Below are positions 1 to 9,815 of a DNA stretch of 64,000 bases, piece after piece (positions within the stretch are counted from its first letter, which is position 1; each line of letters starts with the position of its first letter). The translations under genes were made by a program, and so were the position numbers. Source of the DNA: Aliishimia sp963721175 (lineage in GTDB: Bacteria > Pseudomonadota > Alphaproteobacteria > Rhodobacterales > Rhodobacteraceae); the NCBI GenBank assembly GCA_963721175.1, contig CAVRIG010000001.1, forward strand, positions 62,001-126,000. Reading direction: 5' to 3'. The notes under the pieces are model-generated. The model saw nothing but the letters and a program-made list of their open reading frames with translations. It ran no database searches and was not told where the DNA came from.

Positions 1-1934
1 TCGGCATGAAGCAATGTGCCGCCCACGGCAAAGCCGATCCGGTCGACGCCCTTGCGCGGCGTCAGGCGCGCGTATGCCCCATTTTCCCGGAAGCTCCACA
101 CCTCCACGTCGAAGCCGTAATCGCCGACGACGACGAGCGTGTCGGCATCCTGGTTAAAGGCAGCCGCGAGGATGTCCGAGTTGCGGCCCGCCCGCGCCAC
201 CAGCTCTCCGGTGGCGACCGCCCGCACCTCCACCTTGCGCCTGTCGACACCTGACTCCGTCTCAGGCCAGAGGGCGATCAGGGCGCCATCCTTGCTGAAT
301 GCGGGGGGATCCAGCGGGACGCCGGCGAAAGTTCCCCTCAGTTTCCCATCGGGGTCCATGACGGCGTAGTCATCTGGCCGCGAAACAAGGATGCCTCCGG
401 TGCCCCAGGCCGTCGGGTCCACCCGACCTTTCGGCGACCACCGGGCGTGCACGGCGCCGGAGGCGAGGTCGAGAACCTGCATCCTGTACACGCGCTCCCC
501 ATTTGCGCGAACGGACACGACGGCCTGCCGACCATCGGGTCCGAAGGCAATGTTCCTCGCATCTGGCGATAGCTTCAGGCTCGCCACTGCGTCGTCGGCG
601 AAACGCCAGGAGCGCGCGATGTTTCGCGTGCCATAGAGCAGGGCTGTGCCTTCTGCGTTAAAGCCGAGCGCCTGGGGCTCTTCGGGGTCCCGGTCGCCCA
701 TCTGCCGCTTGGCCACGCGCGTGCAGGTGTCGAGGTCCCAGACCTCTAGCCGGCTCCACGGACCGGTCTCGTTGGTGCCGCCGCTGGTCCGCAAGGCGGC
801 GTGCCGGGCGTCCGGGGAGAGTGCCAGCCGCCGGTTCGCCGCACCACTGCTCTCCGTCAGATCGTCCGGCGCTCGTCGGCAGTCTGACAGGACCTCCCCT
901 TCGGCCATGTCGAGCAGGACCAGTTCGTTGAGCGAGGTGTAGAGCAGGACGTGCCGCGGATCCGCCGAGAAGGCCGCGTTGTCGACGGACCAGTCGTTGT
1001 GATCGCTGAAGGGATCCCGCCACTTGTCGACGCTGGCATAGCTCTGGCGCACCGCGCGGTCCGCGTCCGTCCAGTCGGCGCCGACACGCTTCAGCGTCGC
1101 GAGGGCTTGCACCGCGGCGCGCAGCCCGTTCCGCCGCTCCGTCTGCGCCTCTTCCGGCGTCTCGCGCAGCACCTCGGCCTGGCCCACCAAGCGACGCGCC
1201 CCGGCGATCTCGGCCTGTCGCGCGCGCTCCTCGCTCTGGAGCCAGGCGAGCGTTCCCAAGATCGAGGCGACGATGATGGCCAGCGTGGCGCCACCCCACG
1301 TCAGTTGCAGCCGGCGCGTCGTCGCGCGCCGGCTGGCGAGCAGATACTCCGACTGGAGACGCGTCAGCCTTGGTTCCTTTTCCGTGCCTTCCGCCTGAAG
1401 GGTCTCGAAGTCCCGCAGATCGCGTCCGCGCAGGGAGTAGCTCGCATCACGATCTTGCCGATCCCATTCCGCCGCGCGGACGAGCAGGCGCGTATGCGCG
1501 CGCACCCACAAGAGGTCCGTGTCAAGCGCCTCGATCATGCGTTCGACTGCCTCGCGCAATTCGTCCGACGGGCGCGCGAAGATCCAGTTTATCTCCGCCA
1601 GGTCCTTGCGCACGTCACCTGTCGGCTCGCGGTGCAAAATGGGGATCACTCGCTTGTTCCGGTTGAAGGAGAAGTCGAGCTCCTCTCCGCACACCGGCGA
1701 GACGAGCGACTCCGGTGAGATGATGAAGAGCACCGCCTCCGCCTCGTCAATGGCCGAATGGATGCGGGCCATCCACTTGTCGGATGGCGGAATGCCTTCC
1801 CAGTCGGCCCACGTCTTTCGCCCGCGCGAGGTCAATTCGTCGTGCAGGAGACGCGTGAACGCGGCGTCTCTGCGGGAGTACGACAGAAAGACGTGACCTT
1901 GTCTGGCTCCACAAGTCTCTTCCGCCCCGCTCAT
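1..1934 (-). CDS. TIR domain / transmembrane / WD40-like propeller protein (3' end beyond window)
   Basis: The frame is open from an ATG at 1934 to the window edge (644 codons seen), with GGGGAG upstream as ribosome binding site. Residues about 12-130 form a TIR domain: HVFLSYSRRD at the start, then IISPESLVSPVCGEEL, whose Glu sits where the catalytic Glu of TIR NAD hydrolases lies. Residues about 208-230 are one hydrophobic helix. The rest is a string of WD40-like blades with repeats such as LALSPDARHAAL and LKLSPDARNIAF. TIR-TM-propeller proteins are known in bacteria and some TIR proteins act in phage defence or death signalling by cleaving NAD. That role is only an inference here; no partner gene is visible. 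The C-terminus is missing. Confidence 0.85.
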   Translation of the reverse strand, partial: MSGAEETCGARQGHVFLSYSRRDAAFTRLLHDELTSRGRKTWADWEGIPPSDKWMARIHSAIDEAEAVLFIISPESLVSPVCGEELDFSFNRNKRVIPILHREPTGDVRKDLAEINWIFARPSDELREAVERMIEALDTDLLWVRAHTRLLVRAAEWDRQDRDASYSLRGRDLRDFETLQAEGTEKEPRLTRLQSEYLLASRRATTRRLQLTWGGATLAIIVASILGTLAWLQSEERARQAEIAGARRLVGQAEVLRETPEEAQTERRNGLRAAVQALATLKRVGADWTDADRAVRQSYASVDKWRDPFSDHNDWSVDNAAFSADPRHVLLYTSLNELVLLDMAEGEVLSDCRRAPDDLTESSGAANRRLALSPDARHAALRTSGGTNETGPWSRLEVWDLDTCTRVAKRQMGDRDPEEPQALGFNAEGTALLYGTRNIARSWRFADDAVASLKLSPDARNIAFGPDGRQAVVSVRANGERVYRMQVLDLASGAVHARWSPKGRVDPTAWGTGGILVSRPDDYAVMDPDGKLRGTFAGVPLDPPAFSKDGALIALWPETESGVDRRKVEVRAVATGELVARAGRNSDILAAAFNQDADTLVVVGDYGFDVEVWSFRENGAYARLTPRKGVDRIGFAVGGTLLHA

Positions 1935-2644
1935 GCTTGCTCCCCAGGCGATCTTGCCGCGCGCCGCAGCCGCGCCATCAAGTGGCACGCAATGGTCGGT
2001 TCCAGCATCGCGTGTCCTGAAGTGTCCGGTGGCACGGCATGTATAAATCATATCATGAGCACGCGGATTTCAGGCTATTCAATTCGCGAAGCTCGGGACA
2101 CTCGGAACGGAGCCCGCGGCTGCCAACGGCGGGCGCCGTCTGCGACGTCCGGGTGTGAGGCTTTGCCGGGCAACAGCCATCAGCGAACCACGGCGTCGTC
2201 CGCCTGGTCTTGATTTGCCACTAGCCTCGGCAGGCGGTCACGGCGGCTGTGAGGGAGGCGTTGGGAGATAAGGCAATCAGGATGTTCGCCGGCCGCAAGG
2301 TGCGCATCGGCACCGCCTGGAACGAGACCGGCAACGCCGCCTTGCTTGAGCTCGCTCGGGATGTGAAGAAGTCGGCCTCATCTCCGTTCAGCCGCGCGCC
2401 AGTCCGGTCCGTCAACCCGATGGTGCTGCCGTTCGGCAGATAGTGATCAGGCACAGGCCAAGCTCGTCACGATGAACCAGTTAGCTTTCGCTCGCCCAGT
2501 GGACGGTCCTGCCGGCCTCCACGGCGTATTTGATCTCTGCGATATTCATTTTGGACTCCACTTGGAATCGGGCACAGTCAGGAAGAGGCCAGATCATTTG
2601 ATCGGGCTCACGCGGTATCGACGAAGTGGGAGGTGTTCCGGGCG
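1935..2644. other. gene-poor stretch with possible small coding remnant
   Basis: There is no convincing gene over about 710 bases. The best candidate is a 64-codon plus-strand frame from a GTG at 2249 to 2443 that reads as protein-like (MFAGRKVRIGTAWNETGNAA). It has a stop just upstream at 2222 and no recognisable full domain. It might be a scrap of a larger plasmid gene, perhaps a Toprim-type primase, but I cannot confirm that. The promoter of the TIR gene must lie near 1935-2050, where the sequence becomes relatively AT-rich. Confidence 0.3.
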
Positions 2645-3223
2645 TCAGGCCCAGAGATCGTCCAGCTTGAACGTGATCGCGTCGAAGGGCGCGACGCTGA
2701 CCGGATCGTCATCGCGCAGCGCGGCGATCAGATGCCAGTCCCCGCCCTCGTTCACGAAGGCCTCGAACGTCCGCGCATCCGGATCGACGAACCAGATGTG
2801 GCGCACGCCGAAGGTCCCGTAGATGTCGCGCTTGTCGGTGACATCATGGGTGCGTGTCGCCGGCGACAGCACTTCGCACACCCAATCCGGAACAGTTTCG
2901 AACCAGGCCGTGTCGGGAAGGTTCGGCATGCGCTCGCGGCGCCACCCGCCGAGATCGGGGACCAGAACATCCGTGCCAAGATGGACTTCCGGTTCATCGA
3001 GTATCCACCAGCCGCCGGGCCCGCCCCGTCCCTTGTGGAACGGGTGTCCGATTTCCATGCCGAGGCTCGAATGCGCGACGGCATGACGCGGCGCGGGGCG
3101 CGGATGTGTGTGCAGCGCGCCATGGATGATCTCCGCCACCATGTTCGGCGGCGCGTCGAGGACATCCTGGTAGGTCGCGGTGCCGACCGGGCGTGTCATC
3201 TTGTTCATGGCGGGTCCAGACAT
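2645..3223 (-). CDS. Uma2 family endonuclease-like protein (DUF820)
   Basis: A 192-residue protein of the Uma2/DUF820 family, which has a PD-(D/E)XK nuclease fold. The start at 3223 is chosen because AGGAGA lies just upstream; the frame stays open further upstream to 3316 but overlaps the helicase remnant there. Family features are the opening TYQDVLDAPPNMVAEIIHG, the central DEPEVHLGTDVLVPDLGG with likely metal-binding acids, CEVLSPAT, and HIWFVDPDARTFE near the end. The cellular role of these proteins is poorly known; they are often found near mobile DNA, as here. It reads away from the helicase remnant on the same strand and is intact. Confidence 0.85.
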   Translation of the reverse strand: MSGPAMNKMTRPVGTATYQDVLDAPPNMVAEIIHGALHTHPRPAPRHAVAHSSLGMEIGHPFHKGRGGPGGWWILDEPEVHLGTDVLVPDLGGWRRERMPNLPDTAWFETVPDWVCEVLSPATRTHDVTDKRDIYGTFGVRHIWFVDPDARTFEAFVNEGGDWHLIAALRDDDPVSVAPFDAITFKLDDLWA

Positions 3224-3267
3224 CTTGCGTCTCCTTTCATATAGCAGCATCGTCGCTGCATTTCCAT

Positions 3268-4850
3268 TCATCCCCGGCAACGCCGGCTGCCCGTCAGTCG
3301 GCGACAGTTCGCGCACCCTCGCCGCCTGCGCCGGTAATCCTGCTCAGGATCGCCGGCGGTATCGACGCCTTCGCCGTGCGGCACGAACAGCCTGAGCTGA
3401 AAGGCGATGATCTCGGTGAAGCAGCCCAAGGCTTTCAGCCCGTCGATCGTGCCCCTGTCGGCGCCGTCGATCTCGAGGCGGACGGCTCCCGCGACCCGGC
3501 GGCGGGTCAGGGTGAGCCCGCGGCCGAGATCGACCGGCGCGGTCGACCCCAGGGCGGCGGTCAGCATGTCCTGCGGTGTATTCGGCGTGCCCACCAGGAA
3601 CCGCGCGCGCAGGGCCGCGGCGCCGTCCTCGCTGACGGTCCGGCCGATCATGCTCGGACATCCCTCCGGCGTGACCCGGTAGATGCGCTCGTTGCCCGTG
3701 GGCATGTCCTTCCAGATCGGCAGCAGAAGCCCGGTCAGCAGATAGAGCTTGGTCGTGGTGAACTTCGGCAGGCTGTCGGCCTCGTCGGTCCAGAGGCGCG
3801 TGAACTCAGGTGCCTCGATCTGCTCCCAGGCGGAGGTCTCGAACTTCTCCTCCTCCAGGTAGGAGGACCCGGTCGGCCGCGTCACCTTGCGCATGAGCGT
3901 GACGATCTCCTCGTCATAGATCTGCATCGGGCGCGCCGAGATCGAGCGCCGCGCGACCCGAGGCGCGGTTGACCATCGGCAGCTTGTCCGGGTTCCGCTC
4001 CAGCGCGTCCTCGGCCGAGAGGACATGCACGGGGTCCGTCACCTCGAGACCGACGATCCGGGTGACCGCCCCGGAGCGCGGGCAGGTCCAGAGATCCTCC
4101 ACCGAGGTCTGCACGATCTTCTCGCCGCGCAGCGTCTCCACCCCGAGATCGAGCGTGCCGGCGGCGCGGGCGCGCTCGGTCTGATCCGCGATCCGGGTCA
4201 TGAACTCGGCGAAGAGCGCGTTCTGCATGTGGATCGGCAGCGCCAGCACCCGGTTGAGGAAGCGCTGGATCGGCGGAAGATCTTCCAGCAGCACGCCGTC
4301 CTTGTCGATCAGCCGCAGGGCGGTCCAGTCGGTGAACGCCTCATAGCGCATCGCCTCGGCGCGCCCGGCCGCCAAGTCGGCGTAGTAGCCGCGAAGGGCT
4401 GCCCGTGCGATAGAGCTTTCCAGATTGTCCTCGGGGCGGAACATGCCTTGCGAGCCGGTCTCGCGCTGGCCCTTGGTGAGCGCCCCCAGCTGGTCGAGCC
4501 GCCGCGCGATGGTGGAAGTGAAGCGCTTCTCCCCGTGGACGTCCGTCGTGCAGACCCGGAAGAAGGGCGCGCTGACCTGGGCCGAGCGATGAGTCCGGCC
4601 CAGCCCCTGGATCGCCGCATCGGCGCGCCAGCCGGGCTCCAGCAGGTAATGCCGCCGCCGCTTTTGGTTCTTCGCCGTCTGCGCGGCGTGATAGGAGCGT
4701 CCCGTCCCGCCGGCATCGGAGAAGACGAGGATGTCCTTCTCGCCGTCCATGAAGGCTCGGGTTTCCGACGAATTGCTGGTGGCGCTGCGCGTCTCGATGA
4801 AGAGCGCGCGGAATGTCAGGTTCTTGACGAGTTTCGGCTGACTGCACAGC
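3268..4850 (-). pseudogene. strawberry-notch-type helicase C-terminal remnant
   Basis: Two overlapping minus frames (4850 to 3914, then 3940 to 3268) together give the C-terminal part of a strawberry-notch family helicase, known on alphaproteobacterial plasmids as a protein of well over 1000 residues. Recognisable pieces are MDGEKDILVFSDAGGTG, the helicase-like GLGRTHRSAQ (motif VI region), and RPMQIYDEEIVTLMRKVTR. A single-base shift near 3930-3950 separates the frames and another near 3360 alters the tail. The N-terminal methyltransferase and helicase lobes are absent because the gene stops where the IS6 element begins at about 4850. This is a true truncated pseudogene. Confidence 0.75.
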
Positions 4851-5349
4851 GAACCGCGATGATCAGCCAAGTTTCACAGTCTCGCCTGAAGAGCTTCCGG
4901 TTCCCTCGCTCCATCATTTCCTATGCCGTCTGGGCGTACCATCGGTTTGCGCTGAGCCTGCGTGATGTCGAAGATCTTTTGGCCGAGCGGGGCGTGATCG
5001 TCTCATACGAAAGTATCCGGGTGTGGCGCCAACGGTTCGGAACGCAGATTGCGGCAAGGATCCGACGCGACCGTCCGGCACCGGCCGACAAATGGCACCT
5101 CGACGAAGTCGTGATCTCTATCCGGGGTCAGAAACACTGGCTCTGGCGGGCCGTCGATTCCAACGGTGACGTGCTGGAGATCCTGGTGCAAAGCCACAGG
5201 AATGCCCATGCTGCCAAGCGTTTTCTGAAGAAACTGATGAAGCGGTGGGGCGTGCCGCGGGTCCTCGTGACCGACAAGCTGCGCAGCTATGGCGCGGCCG
5301 TCCGGGACGTTTGCCCGGGCGTCGAACACCGCTCGCACAAAGGACTTCT

Positions 5350-5362
5350 GTGGTTGCCGCCC
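5350..5362 (+). repeat. subterminal inverted repeat, left arm
   Basis: The sequence GTGGTTGCCGCCC pairs exactly with the reverse complement at 6670-6682. It lies three bases inside the left junction with the interrupted IS6 transposase. Confidence 0.6.
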
Positions 5363-5622
5363 GTGATGCAAGAAGTTTTTCAAACCGGGTGAGCGGGTGA
5401 TCGAGTGCGTTCTTCTGTCAGGCCTTGGAATGCGGCATTTCAGAAGCCGCTGGCCGGGATGGTGATCTGCGGATCAGGTCCAGATCTAAACAACGAGCTT
5501 TGAAGCTCTTCCCTTTGTCCTGGTTTTCCCGATCCAGATCTGTTCGATCATTCTGCCCATCCGGGTCATTGACTTCTTACACCTCCTTCACCGACGTCGA
5601 CCGGCCCTTTGCCGCACCTTGG

Positions 5623-6602
5623 TCATGCAGCGACCGTCTGCGTCGGATCCCGATAGTTTCCTTCTTCGTTTGCATGGCCCACAGGGCGCGGGCCATCCGC
5701 TGCCCGGCAACACATGCCTGCATGTATGAGAGGGGTGTTGGCCAACGCGACTGCGACCAGCATCTTCGGCTTGCATGCGAGCATGCGTTCCAGCCGAGGC
5801 TTGCCACCCGATGAATGTTGCCGCGGCACGAGACCGAGCGTCACGCCAGAGGCGTGCATCCGCACGACGCTGCAAAGTCGCGACCCCGGCTGAACGTCTC
5901 CAGCGGTGGCGCAAAAGCCTCGATGGCGAGGGCACTCAACGGACCAACCCCGGGCATCGTTTGCAGGCGACGGGTCGTATCCGTCCCGGTGGACAAGGCT
6001 TTGATCCGCTTCAACTTGGCATCGATGCGCGTTGTTGTTTCACCGATCGGTTCGAAAAGGTCACGACATTCGTCACGAACCAGCTCCAGCAGGTCGTTGT
6101 TCCCGTCCTCAAGGATCGCATTCGCGCGCGATAGATTGCCGATGCCCTGTGGCACCGTCTACCCGAATTCGTACAGGATCGAGCGCAGGGCGTTCACCAT
6201 CTCGGTGCGCTTGCAAACCAGCCGCTCCCGACTCCGGAACAGGATCGCTCGCGCTTGCTGATCTTCCGATTTGGGCTCAACGAAGCGCATTTCCGGGCGT
6301 TGCGCGGCAATGACGATCGCTTCCGCATCGGCGGCATCATTTTTCTGTCGTTTCAAGAATGGTTTCACGTATTGCGGCGCGATCAGTTTCACCTCGTGAC
6401 CCACTCGGGCCAACTCTCGCGCCCAGTAGCTGGCGCTACCGCAGGCTTCCATGACGATGACTGCCGGCGGCTGCACAGAAAGAAACTCCCGAAACTGTGG
6501 CCGGGACAGCTTCTTGCGAAATTTCACGCGACCCGACATCGACGCACCGTGCAACTGAAAGACGTTCTTTGCCAGGTCCACTCCGATCATTGTATCCTTC
6601 AT
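5623..6602 (-). pseudogene. IS110 family transposase, decayed
   Basis: The reading starts at ATG 6602 after AGGAGAGGA. Residues 1-145 show the RuvC-like DEDD domain: GVDLAKNVFQLHG with the first Asp, VIVMEACGSASYW, and KNDAADAEAIVIA. An in-frame TAG at 6159 then interrupts the protein. Translation would continue as PQGIGNLSRANAILED and the Tnp IS110/IS116 helix-hairpin region MPGVGPLSALAIEAF, down to 5841. The last part, LGLVPRQHSSGGKPRL then ERMLACKPKMLVAVALAN, is in another frame and lacks the usual stretch between those two pieces, so an internal deletion is likely. Nonsense codon, frameshifts and deletion together make it a pseudogene. Confidence 0.8.
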
Positions 6603-6669
6603 TTGCCGTCCTCTCCTTTTCGTGGCGTTGAACACCATGACCTTGGCACGTTGCGATGCCGTCCGGGGA

Positions 6670-6682
6670 GGGCGGCAACCAC
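6670..6682 (-). repeat. subterminal inverted repeat, right arm
   Basis: This is the exact complement of the arm at 5350-5362, five bases inside the right junction with the IS6 transposase. Confidence 0.6.
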
Positions 6683-7017
6683 CCCATCTCAACAACCGCA
6701 TCGAGGGTTCGCATCGGCCGACCCGCAACGAGAAAAGATCATGGGCCGTTTCAAATCCCCTCGCCAAGCACAGCGGTTTCTATCCGTCCATGACCAAACC
6801 GCAACATTGTTTCGTCCGAAGCGCCACCGCCTGTCTGCAAGATCCTACCGCCACGCCCGGGCTGACGCGTTCAGCCTGTGGAGCGACTATGCCGAAGATA
6901 TGACCGCATGAAGGTCACAAATGCCCTCGTCACTTCGCTATAGAACAAGCTGACAAAACCGTTGCAACTCTTTGTTCTGGGAGGGCTCTTTTCCCGCAAC
7001 GCAGTCTCTGGGACTCT

Positions 7018-7076
7018 TCGGCGGAACTCCAGCGGCGCCGGCGGCCAGCATCGGTGATCATCTCAACCTCAGACAT
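7018..7076 (-). pseudogene. IS66-type TnpA N-terminal scrap
   Basis: A leftward ATG at 7076 opens MSEVEMITDAGRRRRWSSAE, which matches the start of the small helix-turn-helix TnpA protein of IS66 elements. After about 20 codons the similarity ends, near the presumed right end of the IS6 element, so the insertion probably truncated it. The remaining IS66 genes are absent. The call rests on a short match only. Confidence 0.4.
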
Positions 7077-7465
7077 ACGCACGTGCGCAGGCATATGCCC
7101 AAACCTGCATGATAATGCCCAAGTGTTCGGCCGAAACAGGGCCGGTTCATCGATCCGCCAGATCCGCACCGCGATCGACGCCATCCATGTCTGGCGGCCT
7201 CGGCTGGGCAGGTTTTCTCTGTTGCGCCTCATAGCCCTACCGAGGCATGATTTGACAAAAACTGGAGACTTGCGCGAAATCCAACTGGTAAAATAGCACA
7301 CGGCAACCCTCCATTCCGTGGGGTGCCCAAATACGACAGGCACGCAGATCGGAAGGCAGTCCCGAAATCGAGGCCGTTGGGGACGACCGATGGACCGATT
7401 TTTCAAGACCTCAATGGCTGCGCTTCTGCTGCCCGACGCAATCCGAGAATGAAGGTGATGATATC
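7077..7465. other. non-coding stretch before the SYLF gene
   Basis: I see no gene in these 389 bases. Frames on both strands are short and lack recognisable motifs. A TTGACA at about 7252 could be a -35 element for the downstream SYLF gene, but no well-placed -10 partner follows it. Confidence 0.3.
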
Positions 7466-8128
7466 GTGAAAAAGATCCTCCTGCTTCTTTTGCTCGTGAC
7501 AAGCGTTGGCAGTGCGCAGGCCGAAGGCTTTCTGGACGACCTGAAGAAAGGCGCCGGCAAGGTCGGTGACCTCGCCAGGAAAGGTGTCGATGCAGCTGGC
7601 GATGCGATCGATTCGACCAGCGAGCTGGTCAAAGACGAAGAGACGCCGGAGGCGACCAGAGCCAAACTCGACCGTATGGCAGATGAAGTTCTGGCCCGTT
7701 TGATTGCCGAGAACCAGGAGGCCGCCCGAGCCTTGGAGGTGAGTGCGGGGTACGCTGCTTTCGATATGCGGCGGATTTCCATTTTTCCGCTCTCTGCCGG
7801 ATATGGCCGCGGCGTGGCCGTGTCTCTTCCCGAAGGCGCTCGGACATACATGCAGATGGGGACAGGAGGGGCCGGCGCCGCATTCGGGATCGGCGGATTC
7901 GCATCTCAATTCGTCGTCATGTTCGAGACGCCAATGGATTTCGAGCGCTTTGTGGAACACGGACATGACGCCTCTGCCGATGCAGGCACGATGCAAGGAG
8001 ACGAACGCACGACGACTGAAGTCAAATTTACGGAGGGGCGGTCATTCTTCGTGCTGAGCAAGAAAGGTTGGCGCGTCAACGCAAATGCGTCTGGAACGAA
8101 GTATTGGCAGGACGAAGATCTCAATTGA
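7466..8128 (+). CDS. SYLF (YSC84/DUF500) lipid-binding domain protein
   Basis: A 220-residue exported protein that starts at GTG 7466 with GAAGGTGA upstream. Residues 1-19 form a signal peptide ending SAQA-EG. An amphipathic stretch (FLDDLKKGAGKVGDLARKG) follows, then from about residue 75 the SYLF domain: ARALEVSAGYAAFDM, a glycine-rich MGTGGAGAAFGIGGF and FVVMFETPMDFERFVEHG. SYLF domains bind phospholipid; the bacterial exported members are thought to work in the envelope but have no settled function. It stands alone between mobile DNA and the polysaccharide locus and is intact. Confidence 0.85.
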   Translation: MKKILLLLLLVTSVGSAQAEGFLDDLKKGAGKVGDLARKGVDAAGDAIDSTSELVKDEETPEATRAKLDRMADEVLARLIAENQEAARALEVSAGYAAFDMRRISIFPLSAGYGRGVAVSLPEGARTYMQMGTGGAGAAFGIGGFASQFVVMFETPMDFERFVEHGHDASADAGTMQGDERTTTEVKFTEGRSFFVLSKKGWRVNANASGTKYWQDEDLN

Positions 8129-8326
8129 GTACGGGGACGCAACCCCGGGTCATGTTTGCTGCATCTGCGGGCACCGCATATTGAGCAGTTCCGCGATATT
8201 CACCTGCGGAAGCTCTCGACCAACAATTCAAGCACGATTTGACCAATGGTGATGCCACGGATCGGTTGATTCCGCCCAAACTCTCCGGAGCTGCTCCGCG
8301 GGAGCGGCAGGTCCAGCCGCGACGGA

Positions 8327-9811
8327 TCATCCTTGCAGACGTGCGGCCAGCCGAGGCCCGAGCGCGACGGCGGTGAGCGTTGGATTGGCCCAGCCCCCGG
8401 TCGGGAAGACGGAGCTTCCGGCGACATGCACATTCGCCAGCCCGTGGATGCGGCAATCCGGATCGACCACGCCCCCGGCCGCGGTGTCCGACATCCGGGT
8501 CGTGCCCATGTGATGCTTCCCGCCAGTGGTCGACGGCGGCCATTGCCCGTCTGCTCCCGGCGGCACACCCACGAGCCGGCCCAGCCCGCGCTGCGCCACC
8601 GCATCGGCAAGCGCGATCCAGAGCCGGTGCGCGCCCCGGCCATCGGCGTCACCGACGCGCCAATCCACGCAAGCGCGCCGCCGCCCCAGCCGGTCGCGCG
8701 CCTCCGTCAAGGTCACCCGGCTGTCCTCCGATGGCGACGCTTCCACCTGCATGCGCAGGGCCAGAAGCGGTCTTGGCCGGGCCGACTCGACCGCGTGGCG
8801 CAGGCAGAGACGCGCGGCGAGGCCCGTGGCGCAGGAGATCGGCGGCGCGCGACATCGCGGACCGGTCGGCGAAGCGCTCTCCCCGCGCCATCTCGGCAAA
8901 ATAGGTCACCGCGCGCCCGCCGGGGCTCTCGTAATCGGCATGGAGCTGGAAAGACGCGCGACGCATCAGGAACGCGGCCGCCCCGTTCAACCCCTTCCGC
9001 CTCCGTATCGCCGGGTCCAGCGTGAAAGCGACAATTCCGCCCCCGCGCTGGCTCAGGTCGCCGATACGCTCGACGATGTGCGGGCCGGTCGCAGCGTCAG
9101 GCCGAGCAGGCTCGAAATGCCCGGCATAGCAATAGACGTGATCCATGAAACCGCGCCCGACCTGGCCTGCGCCGTTCCCGAGGCCTCCCCGGCCCGCCTT
9201 GTCGGACAAAAGAAGCAGTCGCGCATTTTCGACACCGCCAGCGGCGAGAACCACGTGGGATCCCCGGCACCGCACGCGACGCCCGCCACGCAGCGCCACA
9301 CGCACGGCCTGCACGCGCGTACCACCCGGATCCGTCTCGATCTCGAGAACATCGGAATTGAGCGCGACGCAGACATTCGTCGAGGCCTGGAATTCCGCCC
9401 GGTACGCCGCGCCGACGTCACGCCGACGGGCCCGATGCGGGAGCCGGCCGGCACCGCTGCGCAGCCCCTCGACAATCGAGCGGTTCGCCCGAGCCAGGTC
9501 GGGGACGGACAGAGACCGGCCCACTGCGCGCCCGACCCGCCGTAGGCACGGAACCGCGAGAAGGCGAAGGAATGATTGGGCGCGCCCTCGACCTCGGCCC
9601 AGAGCGCGTCCTGCCCGCGGGTCGTGGGACGCCAGCCGCCGCCTTCCAGCACGAGCACCTTGAGCCCGGTGTCGAGAAACGCATGCGCCATCGCGAGCCC
9701 GACGAGACCGGCGCCCACGATGACGAGGTCCGCCGCCACAGTCTCTCCGTCCGACCAGTCCGGAGCCTCGACGATCATGGCGCGACGCCGAACGGGTTTC
9801 GGGGCGGCCAC
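8327..9811 (-). pseudogene. GMC family FAD oxidoreductase, frameshifted
   Basis: Three successive minus frames add up to one GMC oxidoreductase. The first, from GTG 9811 (ATG 9778 is an alternative), has the FAD motif ADLVIVGAGLVGLAMAHAFL and GGSGAQWAG. The second (about 9520 to 8800) has VVLAAGGVENARLLLLS. The third has HHMGTTRMS and AGSSVFPTGGWANPTLTAVA, the family's C-terminal signature, ending at 8327. The stretch between the first two blocks is shorter than usual and poorly conserved. GMC enzymes oxidise alcohols or sugars. It begins five bases after the flippase stop and closes the polysaccharide operon, so a sugar-modifying role is likely. Whether the breaks are real or sequence errors is open. 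Confidence 0.75.
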
Positions 9812-9815
9812 CGGC

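Larger units (their letters stand above)
5347..6688 (-). mobile_element. IS110/IS1111-like insertion sequence inside the IS6 transposase
   Basis: About 1.34 kb of DNA separates the two halves of the IS6 transposase. It carries a leftward IS110-family transposase remnant. A perfect 13-bp inverted repeat (GTGGTTGCCGCCC and its complement) lies at 5350-5362 and 6670-6682, a few bases inside the edges. IS110 elements normally lack terminal repeats, while the IS1111 subgroup has short subterminal ones, so IS1111-like is the better fit. The element is decayed and probably immobile. Confidence 0.7.
4859..6911 (+). pseudogene. IS6 family transposase, split by insertion
   Basis: The N-terminal part (4859-5347) has the zinc-finger and helix-turn-helix region with FRFPRSIISYAVWAYHRF, the first catalytic Asp in WHLDEVVISIRG, and the second in VLVTDKLRSYG. 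After HRSHKG the frame enters foreign DNA. The C-terminal part resumes at about 6688 with LNNRIEGSHRPTR and continues, after a one-base shift near 6730, as GRFKSPRQAQRFLSVHDQ and SYRHARADAFSLWSDYAEDM to the stop at 6911. Joining the parts would give the usual DDE enzyme of about 235 residues. It is inactivated both by the insertion and by the extra frameshift. Confidence 0.85.
4840..6985 (+). mobile_element. IS6-family insertion sequence, interrupted by another IS
   Basis: The element lies between the truncated helicase gene and an IS66 scrap, so it probably landed in already mosaic DNA. Its transposase reads rightward in two pieces, 4859-5347 and 6688-6911, separated by an IS110/IS1111-like insertion. 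The right end is placed near 6970-6985, where TTGCAAC resembles the conserved TTGCAA of IS6 terminal repeats. A matching left repeat was not found with confidence, so both outer boundaries are approximate. Confidence 0.6.

Noticed and set aside
4025..5392. A 455-codon plus frame with the IS6 transposase at its end
   Set aside because: The first 275 codons are antisense to the helicase remnant. Only the part from ATG 4859 is transposase.
6930..7502. A 190-codon minus frame
   Set aside because: Only about 20 residues (ITDAGRRRRWSSAEE region) look like real protein, an IS66 scrap. The rest has no protein-like features.
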